From: Telluribacter humicola
GTDB taxonomy: Bacteria; Bacteroidota; Bacteroidia; Cytophagales; Spirosomataceae
Direction: 5' to 3'
Length of the DNA stretch: 64,000 nt
NCBI RefSeq assembly: GCF_017355935.1
Contig: NZ_JAFIQT010000001.1
Location: 1,550,001 to 1,614,000 of the forward strand
The position numbers and the translations under genes are program-made. How positions within the stretch are numbered: the first letter of the stretch is position 1; each line of letters begins with the position of its first letter. Below, in pieces: positions 1-8,190 of this stretch. The notes beneath the pieces are model-generated. The model was not told where the DNA came from, searched no databases, and saw nothing but the letters and a program-made list of their open reading frames with translations.

Positions 1-1
1 A

Positions 2-1081
2 CTTCACCTCTACGGCCAGCGTAACGGGGGTAACTACATCGAAAATGTATACCAGAACGACAGCCTGTTTCGTACCCAGAGTTTCAGTGTGCAGAATGTC
101 GACGTAGGGCAGCTCCGAACGGCTGACCTGGTCGTACTTGAGGGCGTAGAGCAGCCATCGGGCTCGCTGCGTACCGCTCTGGAAGATTTTGTACGAAAAG
201 GAGGTACTATGGCCATCATACCGCCTGCTTCACCGGATGGAGGTGCGTACGGTGGTTTCCTGGGTAATCTGGGCGTACGTAGTGTTATAGCCAGGGGCGA
301 AGGTACCCCGCAATCTGTACCACTGAGTCCTCCCAACCGGGACACACCTTTCTTCAGTGATGTATTTGAGGAGTCGGTACGTCAGGAAACTAACCTGAAC
401 CTGCCTTCGGCCGCTACTACCTGGCAGTGGAGCGGAGGGGGTAATGTGCTGCTGGCCCTGCGCAACGGGCAGCCCTACCTGACGCAGTCTACCGCCGGAA
501 AGGGGCAGTTGTATATATTTGGTGCTCCTCTTGCACCAGCCTACGGCAATGTAGCCCAGCACGCGCTGTTTGTGCCGGTGATGTACAAGATGGCCGCTAC
601 CAGCGTGCGTGCCCAGCGTACCGCCTATACCTTCGATGAAAATACCATAGCGTTGACCGTTGCTAATCCCAGTCCCAATGCCATCTACAAGCTGCGTCGC
701 AACAAGGCTGAACTCATACCCGTACAGCGACTCAATGGCAATCAACTGGTGCTGGAGCTGCCCAAGAGCAACCAGCTAAGTGGCGATCAAGCCGTGGATG
801 CCGGGTACTACGAGCTGGTTCGTGACGATAAGGTAGAGCAGCTAATGGCGCTTAACCACGACAACACGGAGTCAAAGCTGGACTATTACAGCCCCGATGA
901 ACTACGGACGGCATTTGCCGGACAGAAAAACGTACAGGTCTTCGACAAAATTGACGACTCCGCCTTTGCGCGTGAGTTTGAAGAGCAGAACCTGGGTACC
1001 AATCTCTGGAAGTACTTCCTGTACGCGGCCCTGGCGTTCCTGCTGATCGAGATCGTGCTGATCCGGTTTGTGAAAGGCTAA
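2..1081 (+). CDS. BatA-like membrane protein, 3' part
   Basis: The frame is open from base 2, so the gene starts upstream of the window; the first in-window start-like codon (GTG at 89) is not the real start. About 359 residues are visible. The central part (VVLEGV..., then FVRKGGTMAIIPP) resembles the GATase-like region of Bacteroidota BatA-domain proteins, and the protein ends with one hydrophobic helix (LYAALAFLLIEIVLI) followed by RFVKG, the usual C-terminal anchor of these proteins. The N-terminal double-TM BatA domain would lie upstream and cannot be checked. The family is thought to act in the inner membrane and periplasm, often near MoxR/von Willebrand genes. It converges on the esterase gene with only 3 bp between stop codons. 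Confidence 0.7.
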   Translation, partial: LHLYGQRNGGNYIENVYQNDSLFRTQSFSVQNVDVGQLRTADLVVLEGVEQPSGSLRTALEDFVRKGGTMAIIPPASPDGGAYGGFLGNLGVRSVIARGEGTPQSVPLSPPNRDTPFFSDVFEESVRQETNLNLPSAATTWQWSGGGNVLLALRNGQPYLTQSTAGKGQLYIFGAPLAPAYGNVAQHALFVPVMYKMAATSVRAQRTAYTFDENTIALTVANPSPNAIYKLRRNKAELIPVQRLNGNQLVLELPKSNQLSGDQAVDAGYYELVRDDKVEQLMALNHDNTESKLDYYSPDELRTAFAGQKNVQVFDKIDDSAFAREFEEQNLGTNLWKYFLYAALAFLLIEIVLIRFVKG

Positions 1082-1084
1082 CCC

Positions 1085-2011
1085 TTAGGTGCGTGCGGGA
1101 GTAGTCTGGTCAACCCAGTTAACAAAGTCCACTACATAACGAACAGCCTTTCGGGCTTCGGGTAGGATCCGTACGAACAGGGGCCACACGTGCGGGAGCT
1201 TGGGCCATACCTGCAGATCTACCAGCACTCCGCATTTGCTGGCATTATCTGCGACCCGCCGGGCGTCATCCAACAGTACTTCGCTGCTACTGGCAAATAT
1301 CAATAGAGGAGGAAATCCCTGACAATCCGCGAAAACCGGTGAAATTAACGGATTTGTAGGATCCGATGCTCCCGGATATATACCGGCCGATATACGTATT
1401 CCATCCGCGTAAAACATGGCATCTGACTCATTATTGGCATCCAGTGTAGTACCGGAGGCAGTCATGTCGGCCCATGGCGAAAAGACAATACCGAAACCGG
1501 GCAATGGGATGTTACTATCCCGCAGGAGGGTGAGCAGCGAAAGGGTAAGTCCACCTCCGGCCGAGTCACCGGCTATGCTCAGGCTAGTGGTAGTTACTCC
1601 CTGGTCAAGCAGCCACTGGTACGCTCTGTGAGAGTCCTGCAGGGCCGCCGGGAAGGTATGCTCGGGAGCCAACCGGTAGTCAGGTACCAGAAGCCGTGCA
1701 TTGAGTGCCTTAGACAGAGCCATGGTCAGAGCGCGATGAGTTACGGGACTTCCGGCTATAAAGCCTCCTCCGTGCAGGTACAGCATTGTGCGGGTAGTCT
1801 TTTTACCAGTCTGGTATACCCATTCTCCTTTTACATATTCATTGTCAACGGGCTCGAACGTAAATCCTTTGGGCGCCTCCTTGATAGCAAAGGGAGAATT
1901 GTTCATGGCCAAACGCATACCACGGGCAATCTGCATAGGCGTTTTTCCTTTCGGATCACGTTTGAGTTGTTTCTTAAGTATGTACGTCAGCAGTAGGTTT
2001 CGCAGGCTCAT
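1085..2011 (-). CDS. alpha/beta hydrolase, HSL-type esterase
   Basis: A 308-residue protein of the hormone-sensitive-lipase esterase family (alpha/beta hydrolase fold 3). Visible marks are the oxyanion-hole HGGG at 80-83, DYRLAPEH at 111-118, the nucleophile elbow GDSAG at 148-152 (Ser150) and a late His in PKLPHVWPLF. There is no signal peptide, so it is probably cytoplasmic and hydrolyses short acyl esters; the natural substrate is unknown. Length is typical. The start MSLRNLLLTY fits the family N-terminus. It is a single minus-strand gene, separated from the GH20 gene upstream by a terminator hairpin. Confidence 0.85.
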   Translation of the reverse strand: MSLRNLLLTYILKKQLKRDPKGKTPMQIARGMRLAMNNSPFAIKEAPKGFTFEPVDNEYVKGEWVYQTGKKTTRTMLYLHGGGFIAGSPVTHRALTMALSKALNARLLVPDYRLAPEHTFPAALQDSHRAYQWLLDQGVTTTSLSIAGDSAGGGLTLSLLTLLRDSNIPLPGFGIVFSPWADMTASGTTLDANNESDAMFYADGIRISAGIYPGASDPTNPLISPVFADCQGFPPLLIFASSSEVLLDDARRVADNASKCGVLVDLQVWPKLPHVWPLFVRILPEARKAVRYVVDFVNWVDQTTPART

Positions 2012-2136
2012 GTAGGTACTCGTCTGGTCTTGGTTGTGGGTTATCTATAGAGTAACGACTATTAGGCGTAAAGAGTTGGAATAGGTACCGGTATTAGCTG
2101 ACAACATGTTCAGCAATACGGATAAACATGCTACTA

Positions 2137-2172
2137 AAAAAGGCGGTGCTGATCTTACAGCACCGCCTTTTT
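2137..2172 (-). terminator. intrinsic terminator of the DUF1080/GH20 operon
   Basis: A perfect 14-bp inverted repeat (2137-2150 with 2159-2172), 8-nt loop, A/T-rich ends giving a T-run on either strand. It lies 19 bp past the GH20 stop and upstream of the esterase gene, so it most likely ends the GH20 transcript. Confidence 0.85.
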
Positions 2173-2191
2173 GATGACTATTTATATGGCT

Positions 2192-3292
2192 TTATTTACC
2201 GGCATTCATGATTTGAAATAGCTGTACAAAGCTATCTACGGGTCCCTTCTGGCGCTCGTCGGCAGCGGGCTTGGTGTTATAGTAGATATCCATAAAGTTG
2301 CCGGCTCCCGACCATACCGTCTGCATGAGACCCAGGTAGCGGGGAGCCAGAGTAGGGTTAGCGGTAGCTCTGAAATCCTTGAAAGCCTCGTACTGCGCGG
2401 TAGCTACGGCCGGTTTATTCCAGGGGCAGGTAATGACGTCGAAGCCTTTCATAGTGAGGTAGGCGGCCGTGGGTTCGGCGCGGTTGTAGTGCCAGTCACA
2501 TATTACGACATCCTTGGGTATAATATCTACCGCCCGGTGGGTGTTGTTCATGCTGGCTTCCCACATACCAAGGCCGGTAGCTTTACCATCGAGCAGTCGG
2601 TCTCCCCATATCCACAGCCTGCGCCCCTTCTGCGCCAGGTGATTCCGGATCTTGGTGATCTCACCGGCAAATAGTTCGGCCTTGTCATGGCCACTGCAGC
2701 GGGGACATTTATCGTCACCGATATAGAAAACCTCATCCATACCGGCGTGGAAAGCTTTGGCTTCAAAGGCTTCCATGATCTCATCAACCAGGCTGAATAC
2801 CACCCCGTGTACTTCCGGGTGTAGCGGGCAGTAGCTCTTGCAGTAGAGTCCGTCGGCATTGGGCCACTCATACTTTTCGGGCATGGCTACGTGGGGCGTT
2901 TCGTCAAACTGAGGGTACACCCGCAGCAGGTTGGATATAGTACTTGCCCAGGACTGGTGTCCCAGCAGGTTGATCTGCGGAATGAGCTCGATGTCGTACT
3001 TTTTGCATAGCTGCACCATCTGCTTCACCTGTTGAGGTGATAGGGCACTTGGGTCACGTAACTCAGGGTGTGACTTGAACTGGTAGTTATAGTCTACCCG
3101 GAGTACCAGAGTATTAACCCCACGCGGAGCCAACTCCTTTTCTATAAACGTCAGAAAGCGGGCGTGCTCGGCCGGGGTAGGGGCCGCAATGCAAAAGCCC
3201 CGCACCGTAGCCAGACTGTCGGAGGCAGTACCTTGAGCGAGCAGTACTGTACTGTTGATTAGTGTCAGTAAGATGAGTAACAGGTTCTTCAT
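2192..3292 (-). CDS. secreted family 20 glycoside hydrolase-like protein
   Basis: A 366-residue protein with a signal peptide (about 1-20, ending LLAQ) and a TIM-barrel similar to GH20 beta-N-acetylhexosaminidases. The catalytic-type motif HAGMDE is at 182-187, giving the Asp-Glu pair D186/E187 used in substrate-assisted catalysis. It is much shorter than classical GH20 enzymes and lacks their N-terminal domain. A CPRC pair (196-199) just after the catalytic motif could bind a metal or form a disulfide. It is preceded by the DUF1080 gene with a 12-bp gap, so the two are probably one operon. Substrate unknown; an N-acetylhexosamine glycoside is the family default. Confidence 0.75.
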   Translation of the reverse strand: MKNLLLILLTLINSTVLLAQGTASDSLATVRGFCIAAPTPAEHARFLTFIEKELAPRGVNTLVLRVDYNYQFKSHPELRDPSALSPQQVKQMVQLCKKYDIELIPQINLLGHQSWASTISNLLRVYPQFDETPHVAMPEKYEWPNADGLYCKSYCPLHPEVHGVVFSLVDEIMEAFEAKAFHAGMDEVFYIGDDKCPRCSGHDKAELFAGEITKIRNHLAQKGRRLWIWGDRLLDGKATGLGMWEASMNNTHRAVDIIPKDVVICDWHYNRAEPTAAYLTMKGFDVITCPWNKPAVATAQYEAFKDFRATANPTLAPRYLGLMQTVWSGAGNFMDIYYNTKPAADERQKGPVDSFVQLFQIMNAGK

Positions 3293-3304
3293 AGTCTAAT
3301 CGCT

Positions 3305-4225
3305 CTATTTCTTGCCGTACACGCAGAGCGTATTATCTGATTTCTGGTAGTACGACTTAAAGTTGCTGGCCTTGGGATCGGTGCAGCCTTTGAGGTCCAG
3401 TAGTTCGATGTTGCGGAAGTGGATCGGGTGACTTTCAGCCTGTAAGGCTATGTACCCTTCGCCCAGCAGCGTGTTCTGTCGCTGCATCCAGTAGTCGCCG
3501 TTGTCGATATGGGCTCTTTTCCAATCGTAGTCTTTACTCACAAATCCGCCACCTACCATGGGTTTGGTATAGGTAAGTACGGTATCACCTTCAATAACAT
3601 GGTGAATGATAGAGTCGCCCAGTACTACCGCCTCTACCTGTACCCACTGGTCGCCGTGGTAGGTTTTTGAGTCCGAGTCGATGCAGTGATTGAGGTTGAG
3701 CTTATCATCTACATGGGCGATGGTACCCGGGGTACATAGGTTACCGGTATGACGTTCACCGCTGCCCAGGCCACCAAGTAGCTGTAGTTCCAGCGAAACT
3801 GGGAAGTCCTGCCCCAGGGAGTTGCTCTGGGCCGACTGCGAGTGCAGCATGACACCGCTGTTCCGGACATTCCAGGAGGCACCACCCGCCAGTTGGTCGC
3901 CGACAAAGCGGTACTGAAAGCGCAGGATGTAGTAGGAGTAAGGCTTGTTGTAGTACATATGTCCAAATTTTTCATTGAACTTATCGTACTGATCATACTC
4001 AATCTTGATCATCCCATCCTCCACCCGGAAGGTATTCTTGTAGTTACTGTTCAGGGGCTCGCCTGCTATCTTGATGTCCCAGCCCGTCAGGTCCTTGCCG
4101 TTGAATAGCTGCACCCATTCTTTCTTGTCCTTATTGGAGGATTTCTTCTGGGCCATCAGCGGCTGGCAACCAAGCAGTGAAATAATACCTATAATCAGGA
4201 GGTGTGATTTGTTCAGAAACTGCAT
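3305..4225 (-). CDS. DUF1080 family lipoprotein (3-keto-glycoside hydrolase-like)
   Basis: The open frame reaches 4342, but the start chosen is ATG at 4225 because it gives a lipoprotein signal peptide (IIGIISLLGC), 306 residues. The body is a DUF1080 beta-jellyroll (WVQLFNGKDLTGWD early), a family that includes 3-keto-disaccharide hydrolases. The C-terminus carries GCTDPKASNF...DNTLCVYG, a short cysteine-bounded motif found at the ends of many secreted Bacteroidota proteins. It is the first gene of the pair with the GH20 gene. Together with the nearby Gfo/Idh/MocA oxidoreductase it suggests breakdown of oxidised glycosides outside the cytoplasm; that link is inference. Confidence 0.8.
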   Translation of the reverse strand: MQFLNKSHLLIIGIISLLGCQPLMAQKKSSNKDKKEWVQLFNGKDLTGWDIKIAGEPLNSNYKNTFRVEDGMIKIEYDQYDKFNEKFGHMYYNKPYSYYILRFQYRFVGDQLAGGASWNVRNSGVMLHSQSAQSNSLGQDFPVSLELQLLGGLGSGERHTGNLCTPGTIAHVDDKLNLNHCIDSDSKTYHGDQWVQVEAVVLGDSIIHHVIEGDTVLTYTKPMVGGGFVSKDYDWKRAHIDNGDYWMQRQNTLLGEGYIALQAESHPIHFRNIELLDLKGCTDPKASNFKSYYQKSDNTLCVYGKK

Positions 4226-4533
4226 GTAGTAAGAATGTTTATGAAATACATCTGTCAAAGCGGCAAAAACGGCATTTATAACCATAGAACTACTTAGAGT
4301 TAATATATATGACGCATAAGAATGGGGGTGTTTGTCTATCACTCTACGTTAAGATCTCATTAGTAGCTACATGACAAGAGGCTGCATAAGAAATTTCAAG
4401 TAGAATTGGTGTGGCTAAACATTTTGTATTAAAATGAGTTTATTTTTAAATAAAATGCTATTGCAACTATTTATATATTAAGTGGCTCTTTTATGTGAAT
4501 TCATTATTAGCCATAAAATCATCTACAAATCAA
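4226..4533. other. AT-rich intergenic region
   Basis: About 300 bases between divergent genes with markedly higher A+T than the neighbours. It must hold the promoter of the DUF1080/GH20 operon and perhaps one for the small membrane gene at 4534. I found no good match to TAnnTTTG on either strand and no convincing hairpin. Confidence 0.4.
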
Positions 4534-4764
4534 ATGGTAGACACACACAATAGACTCAGAAGTGCTCTGGAAGGCTTTGGTTTTGCCTTTCTGGGGTGTT
4601 TGTCCAGCTGGTATCTAATCGGCCTTGTTCTGTCCCTGTTCTTCGCTACCCTTAGTGCCACTCCCTTCTTATGGTTTGGAGGTATAGCCGGGCTGTTATT
4701 CGGATCCCTCATTTTTATCATGGCTATTACTATGTATAGCCCTGATGGTGTAGCCGAGTCCTGA
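4534..4764 (+). CDS. small two-TM membrane protein
   Basis: A 76-residue protein from ATG 4534; an in-frame GTG at 4495 would add 13 residues. Two hydrophobic stretches (about 14-40 and 45-65, with SWYLIGLVLSLFF and GGIAGLLFGSLIFIMAI) predict two membrane spans. No family recognised. An opposing frame at 4530-4796 is also open, but it is charged and lacks any recognisable feature, so the membrane protein is preferred. A lipoprotein gene follows on the same strand after 41 bp. Confidence 0.5.
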   Translation: MVDTHNRLRSALEGFGFAFLGCLSSWYLIGLVLSLFFATLSATPFLWFGGIAGLLFGSLIFIMAITMYSPDGVAES

Positions 4765-4805
4765 ACCAACTGTATATTTGCGGTATACCATTCCACTGTA
4801 CCCTT

Positions 4806-5291
4806 ATGTCCTTTCGGTTTCCAATTCTATCGTTAGCACTGCTACTATTTTCTGTTGTCGTATTCACTGCCTGTCGTCAGGCTGCTGATAGTCCGGATGA
4901 GGCAAAGAGCCGCCTGACATCAGCTCCCCAATGGACTCTCAGTGAGATATATGTCAATGACGCCCTTACCTTTAAGGACGGCAAAAAGATGGAGAGCTTT
5001 GGTACCATTACCTTTGACAGGTACATGGAGAAAGTACAGTTTCGGGAAGATGGTACTTTCGTAGGGCATTTTAAAGGAGAAGCAGATCCTATGGCCCTGC
5101 GCTGGAAGGTAGATCCTGCCAGCCAGACTATTCAGGTAGGTGCAGCCGACACGACGACCACCGGTGGTACCTGGACAATAGCTCCGGTAAACGTATACGA
5201 AGACTCATTTGAAATGAAAACGGAGAGTAACGCCTACGACTATCCGCAGCTAACCCGCATTGCTTTAAAATTTAATCGGGAAGAGAAGTAA
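4806..5291 (+). CDS. putative lipoprotein, lipocalin-like
   Basis: A 161-residue protein with a hydrophobic N-terminus ending in the lipobox-like VVFTAC, so probably lipid-anchored. The rest alternates short beta-type stretches (TITFDRYMEKVQFREDGTF, TWTIAPVNV) as in the small lipocalin-like lipoproteins of Bacteroidota. No catalytic motif; function unknown. A terminator hairpin follows 23 bp after the stop. Confidence 0.65.
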   Translation: MSFRFPILSLALLLFSVVVFTACRQAADSPDEAKSRLTSAPQWTLSEIYVNDALTFKDGKKMESFGTITFDRYMEKVQFREDGTFVGHFKGEADPMALRWKVDPASQTIQVGAADTTTTGGTWTIAPVNVYEDSFEMKTESNAYDYPQLTRIALKFNREEK

Positions 5292-5314
5292 ATAGATATT
5301 TCTATAAAGATAAG

Positions 5315-5346
5315 CAGGAGCGCCCGGTACGAACCGGGCGCTCCTG
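5315..5346. terminator. hairpin between convergent genes
   Basis: Perfect 14-bp GC-rich inverted repeat (5315-5328 with 5333-5346) and a 4-nt loop, between the stops of the lipoprotein and oxidoreductase genes. There is no strong T-run on either side, but the place and stability suggest a shared bidirectional terminator. Confidence 0.7.
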
Positions 5347-5366
5347 ATTGTAGTGTAGGTAAAAAA

Positions 5367-6707
5367 TCAGACTACCGGTAGCTTCCAGCCCTTCCGGTAG
5401 TTGGCCTTTATAAGCGCATTGGCTTCCGCATCATTTTTAAACCGTCCCCTGGCTTCATCCCAATAGATCTTGCGGCCCGTTTTGAAAGCAATGTTGCCCA
5501 TATGCGCGTTTATAGCCGCGATGCTGCCGGTTTCAATTCCGCATTTCAGGAGCGCCGGGTTGTTATTCTTAATCGCCTGAACGAATCCACGGGTGTGCGC
5601 GCTCAGGTAGTCTCCCTGGCGACCCTGTACGGGCATTTCGGCAACCCTATCGCTTGTTACGCCGTTTTTGGTTTCGGTTTCCGGGTGAACTTCCCAACCA
5701 TCGCGATTCAGGACCAGGGTAGCGTTGTTTCCAATGAACGCGATTCCTTCGGTCTTCCCATAGTTACCTCCATCAATACCCGTGGCGTGCTCCCAGAGCA
5801 TGTTAAAGCCATCATATTCGAATAGTGCCTGTAGAGTGTCAGGAGTTTCGGAAGCGTCGTCGGGATAGGCCAGTTTACCTCCCGAAGCCATCACCGACTT
5901 GGGTACTTTGGCATTCATGGCATAGAGGGCTATATCAATTTCATGAACGCCCCAGTCAGTCATCAGCCCCCCGGCATAGTCCCAGAACCACCGGAAGTTA
6001 AAGTGGAAGCGGTTGGGGTTAAAGTCGCGTCTGGGAGCTGGCCCCAGCCACATATCGTAGTCAACTCCCGCTGGAGGTGCGCAGTCAGGTTTGATGGGCA
6101 CAGGAGGCATCCAACCCTGGTACGACCATACCTTGACCAGACGTATGTTACCGAGTTTTTGGGAGCGTATGTAGTCAATGGCTTCTTCATAGTGGGATCC
6201 GCTGCGTTGCCATTGGCCAATCTGGATCATTTTGTTGTACCGACGAGCCGCCGAAAGCATAATAGTACATTCCTCAATGGAGTTGGCGAGGGGTTTTTCA
6301 CAGTATACATGCTTTCCGGCAGATAAAGCATCTGTCAGAGTCAGACAGTGCCAATGATCAGGAGTCCCGATGATAACCGCGTCTACATCCTGGTTATCCA
6401 GCAACTCACGGTAGTCCTTATACAGAGCCGGACAACTACCTTGTATCTTCTCTACATCTAAGGCCTGCCTGTATAAGACGTTTTGGTCCACGTCGGCCAG
6501 GGCCACACATTCTACCTCGCTCATTTTCAGGTGCGATAACAGGTCGTTTCTACCCATTCCATTGCAGCCAATAACGCCCAACTGAAGCTTGTCGCTAGGT
6601 GCTACCCGCTTGCGCAATTGCTTTATGATTGGGTTAGGAGGAATACTAAAAAGGCCAGTCCCTAAGGCGGTGAGAGCGGTTTTTTGGATGAAGGAGCGTC
6701 GTTTCAT
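5367..6707 (-). CDS. Gfo/Idh/MocA family oxidoreductase with export signal
   Basis: A 446-residue NAD(P)-dependent dehydrogenase. The N-terminus MKRRSFIQKTALTALGTG is a twin-arginine type signal, so it is probably exported folded with its cofactor. The Rossmann motif GVIGCNGMG is at 44-52 and the family signature EKP at 137-139, followed by the C-terminal substrate domain with GGLMTDWGVHEID. Such exported members oxidise or reduce sugar ring carbons. The DUF1080 gene about 1 kb away fits a 3-keto-sugar route, though the two are not in one transcript. Ends at the hairpin at 5315-5346. Confidence 0.85.
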   Translation of the reverse strand: MKRRSFIQKTALTALGTGLFSIPPNPIIKQLRKRVAPSDKLQLGVIGCNGMGRNDLLSHLKMSEVECVALADVDQNVLYRQALDVEKIQGSCPALYKDYRELLDNQDVDAVIIGTPDHWHCLTLTDALSAGKHVYCEKPLANSIEECTIMLSAARRYNKMIQIGQWQRSGSHYEEAIDYIRSQKLGNIRLVKVWSYQGWMPPVPIKPDCAPPAGVDYDMWLGPAPRRDFNPNRFHFNFRWFWDYAGGLMTDWGVHEIDIALYAMNAKVPKSVMASGGKLAYPDDASETPDTLQALFEYDGFNMLWEHATGIDGGNYGKTEGIAFIGNNATLVLNRDGWEVHPETETKNGVTSDRVAEMPVQGRQGDYLSAHTRGFVQAIKNNNPALLKCGIETGSIAAINAHMGNIAFKTGRKIYWDEARGRFKNDAEANALIKANYRKGWKLPVV

Positions 6708-6873
6708 AGGATGAGTGATTATGAATCGTTGTTCTGGTGCAGGATCTTAATACTAATATACGCACTAATGGTTACATAAAAGGTACCATTAACGAAAAAT
6801 CACTTATTAAATAATTATTAATGAATAAATTAGCTTATTTGCTACTCTTTCCACCTTACACCACTTCCACCCT

Positions 6874-7617
6874 ATGGACGCCAACTCCTACGACCGCATT
6901 GCCCAGGAATACCGGGATTCCAAGCAACTGGATTTCCGTAAACAAATTGAAGAATATACCCTTTTTAAGTTAGCCGGTGACCTGACGGGTTTGCGGGTAC
7001 TTGACCTGGCCTGCGGAGAAGGGATTTACTCGCGTAAACTAAAGCTCAAAGGCGCTAAGGAGGTAGTGGGGGTGGATTTATCCGCTGAAATGATTGCCCT
7101 GGCCGAAGACTCCGAACGGGCCGAGCCACTCGGTTGCCGGTACCTGGTACATGATGTACTTGACCTGGAGCTGGGGGAGCAGTATGATGTGGTAGTAGGG
7201 ATGTACCTGCTTAACTACGCCCGCTCCCGCGAGGAACTGAACCAGTTTTGTCGGATAGTATATACCCACTTAAAACCCGGCGGTCGGTACATTGGCTTCA
7301 ACGATAATCCCATGAATTCGCCCCTGTTTTATGGTACCTACCGGAAGTATGGTTTTGTAAAGGAAACTCCCGAGGAGCGGAAAGAAGGTGATTTTATCAA
7401 GTACCGTATGTTCAATCCCGACGGTACCGAGTTTAGTTTTGATAATTATTTTTTGCCCGCTCCTACCTATGCGGAGGCATTTGCCGCGGCCGGGTTGCGT
7501 GACTTCCAGTGGGAAGGGCCCTACCTGAATCCGCACGAATCTGTGCCCGAGAAGCAGTCGTACTGGGCGGCCTTTATGGAACAGCCACCCATGATTGGGT
7601 TTTCGGCCAGCAGGTAG
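6874..7617 (+). CDS. class I SAM-dependent methyltransferase
   Basis: A 247-residue cytoplasmic protein with SAM-binding motif I VLDLACGEG (42-50), the acidic residue of motif II in GVDLS (Asp68) and a motif IV-like stretch YDVVVGMYLLNYA. Start ATG 6874 gives MDANSYDRIAQEY, normal for small-molecule methyltransferases of this fold. Substrate not predictable. It stands alone, divergent from the oxidoreductase gene. Confidence 0.85.
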   Translation: MDANSYDRIAQEYRDSKQLDFRKQIEEYTLFKLAGDLTGLRVLDLACGEGIYSRKLKLKGAKEVVGVDLSAEMIALAEDSERAEPLGCRYLVHDVLDLELGEQYDVVVGMYLLNYARSREELNQFCRIVYTHLKPGGRYIGFNDNPMNSPLFYGTYRKYGFVKETPEERKEGDFIKYRMFNPDGTEFSFDNYFLPAPTYAEAFAAAGLRDFQWEGPYLNPHESVPEKQSYWAAFMEQPPMIGFSASR

Positions 7618-7661
7618 GGGAGGACCATTTCTCCATAGCTCAAAGGTATTCAGTTTTGCAG

Positions 7662-7722
7662 GCATTCCGGATGGCTATTACCTTGCCGCAGGTGGTAGGT
7701 ACCATCCGGAATGCACACCTGC
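7662..7722. repeat. interlocking inverted repeats
   Basis: Two overlapping perfect inverted repeats lie between convergent genes: 13-bp arms 7662-7674 / 7702-7714 (GCATTCCGGATGG), and 7-bp arms 7688-7694 / 7716-7722 (GCAGGTG), the second starting inside the loop of the first. Both cannot form fully at once. No T-run follows, so a simple terminator is unlikely; it may be a switchable RNA structure or a palindromic element remnant. Confidence 0.6.
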
Positions 7723-7785
7723 TTGTGCCCTTTATTTTGTTATTAGATAGTTACCCGGCGGATAATGGAGAACTGACTTATAGTC

Positions 7786-8187
7786 TCACTTCATGCCATA
7801 CTTTACGTCAATAGCAGTATCTGTGACTGTAATGGTATACGTCTTATCACGGCTTGGATCAACACCATTTGTGAAGTATCCAAACCCTTCCTGAAGGGTA
7901 TCCTCAGTATCAAGCACAACAGAAACTTTATACTGACCTTCTTTGATCTCCCTGCTATCCCTGAGATTGGATTCTATACTCTTCTGAGAGCCGGGAAGAA
8001 TAGTAGCTACACGGGACAAATCGTATATCCTTCCATATCCTTCTGTTGAAATAACGGCTTCTTTGATTGATTTTGAACTTGTGTTGTGAATAACAAAGTG
8101 TACCGTTGGCTTCACATAGATATTTTTACAGCTGGCTAAAACAGCTATAACGCCCAGAAGGCAGGCTAGCTTTTTCATAGTACTCAT
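7786..8187 (-). CDS. small putative lipoprotein
   Basis: A 133-residue protein with signal peptide and lipobox (MKKLACLLG...VLASC); the Met at 8178 is an equally good start. After the lipid-anchored Cys it has a beta-rich domain (HFVIHNTSSKSIKEAV, TYTITVTDTAIDVKYG) resembling small immunoglobulin-like folds. No known family recognised. It begins 3 bp after the ATP-grasp stop, so it is cotranscribed with it. Confidence 0.65.
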   Translation of the reverse strand: MSTMKKLACLLGVIAVLASCKNIYVKPTVHFVIHNTSSKSIKEAVISTEGYGRIYDLSRVATILPGSQKSIESNLRDSREIKEGQYKVSVVLDTEDTLQEGFGYFTNGVDPSRDKTYTITVTDTAIDVKYGMK

Positions 8188-8190
8188 CGC

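Noticed and set aside
4530-4796. 88-codon minus-strand frame
   Set aside because: Opposes the two-TM protein; charged, low-complexity, no features.
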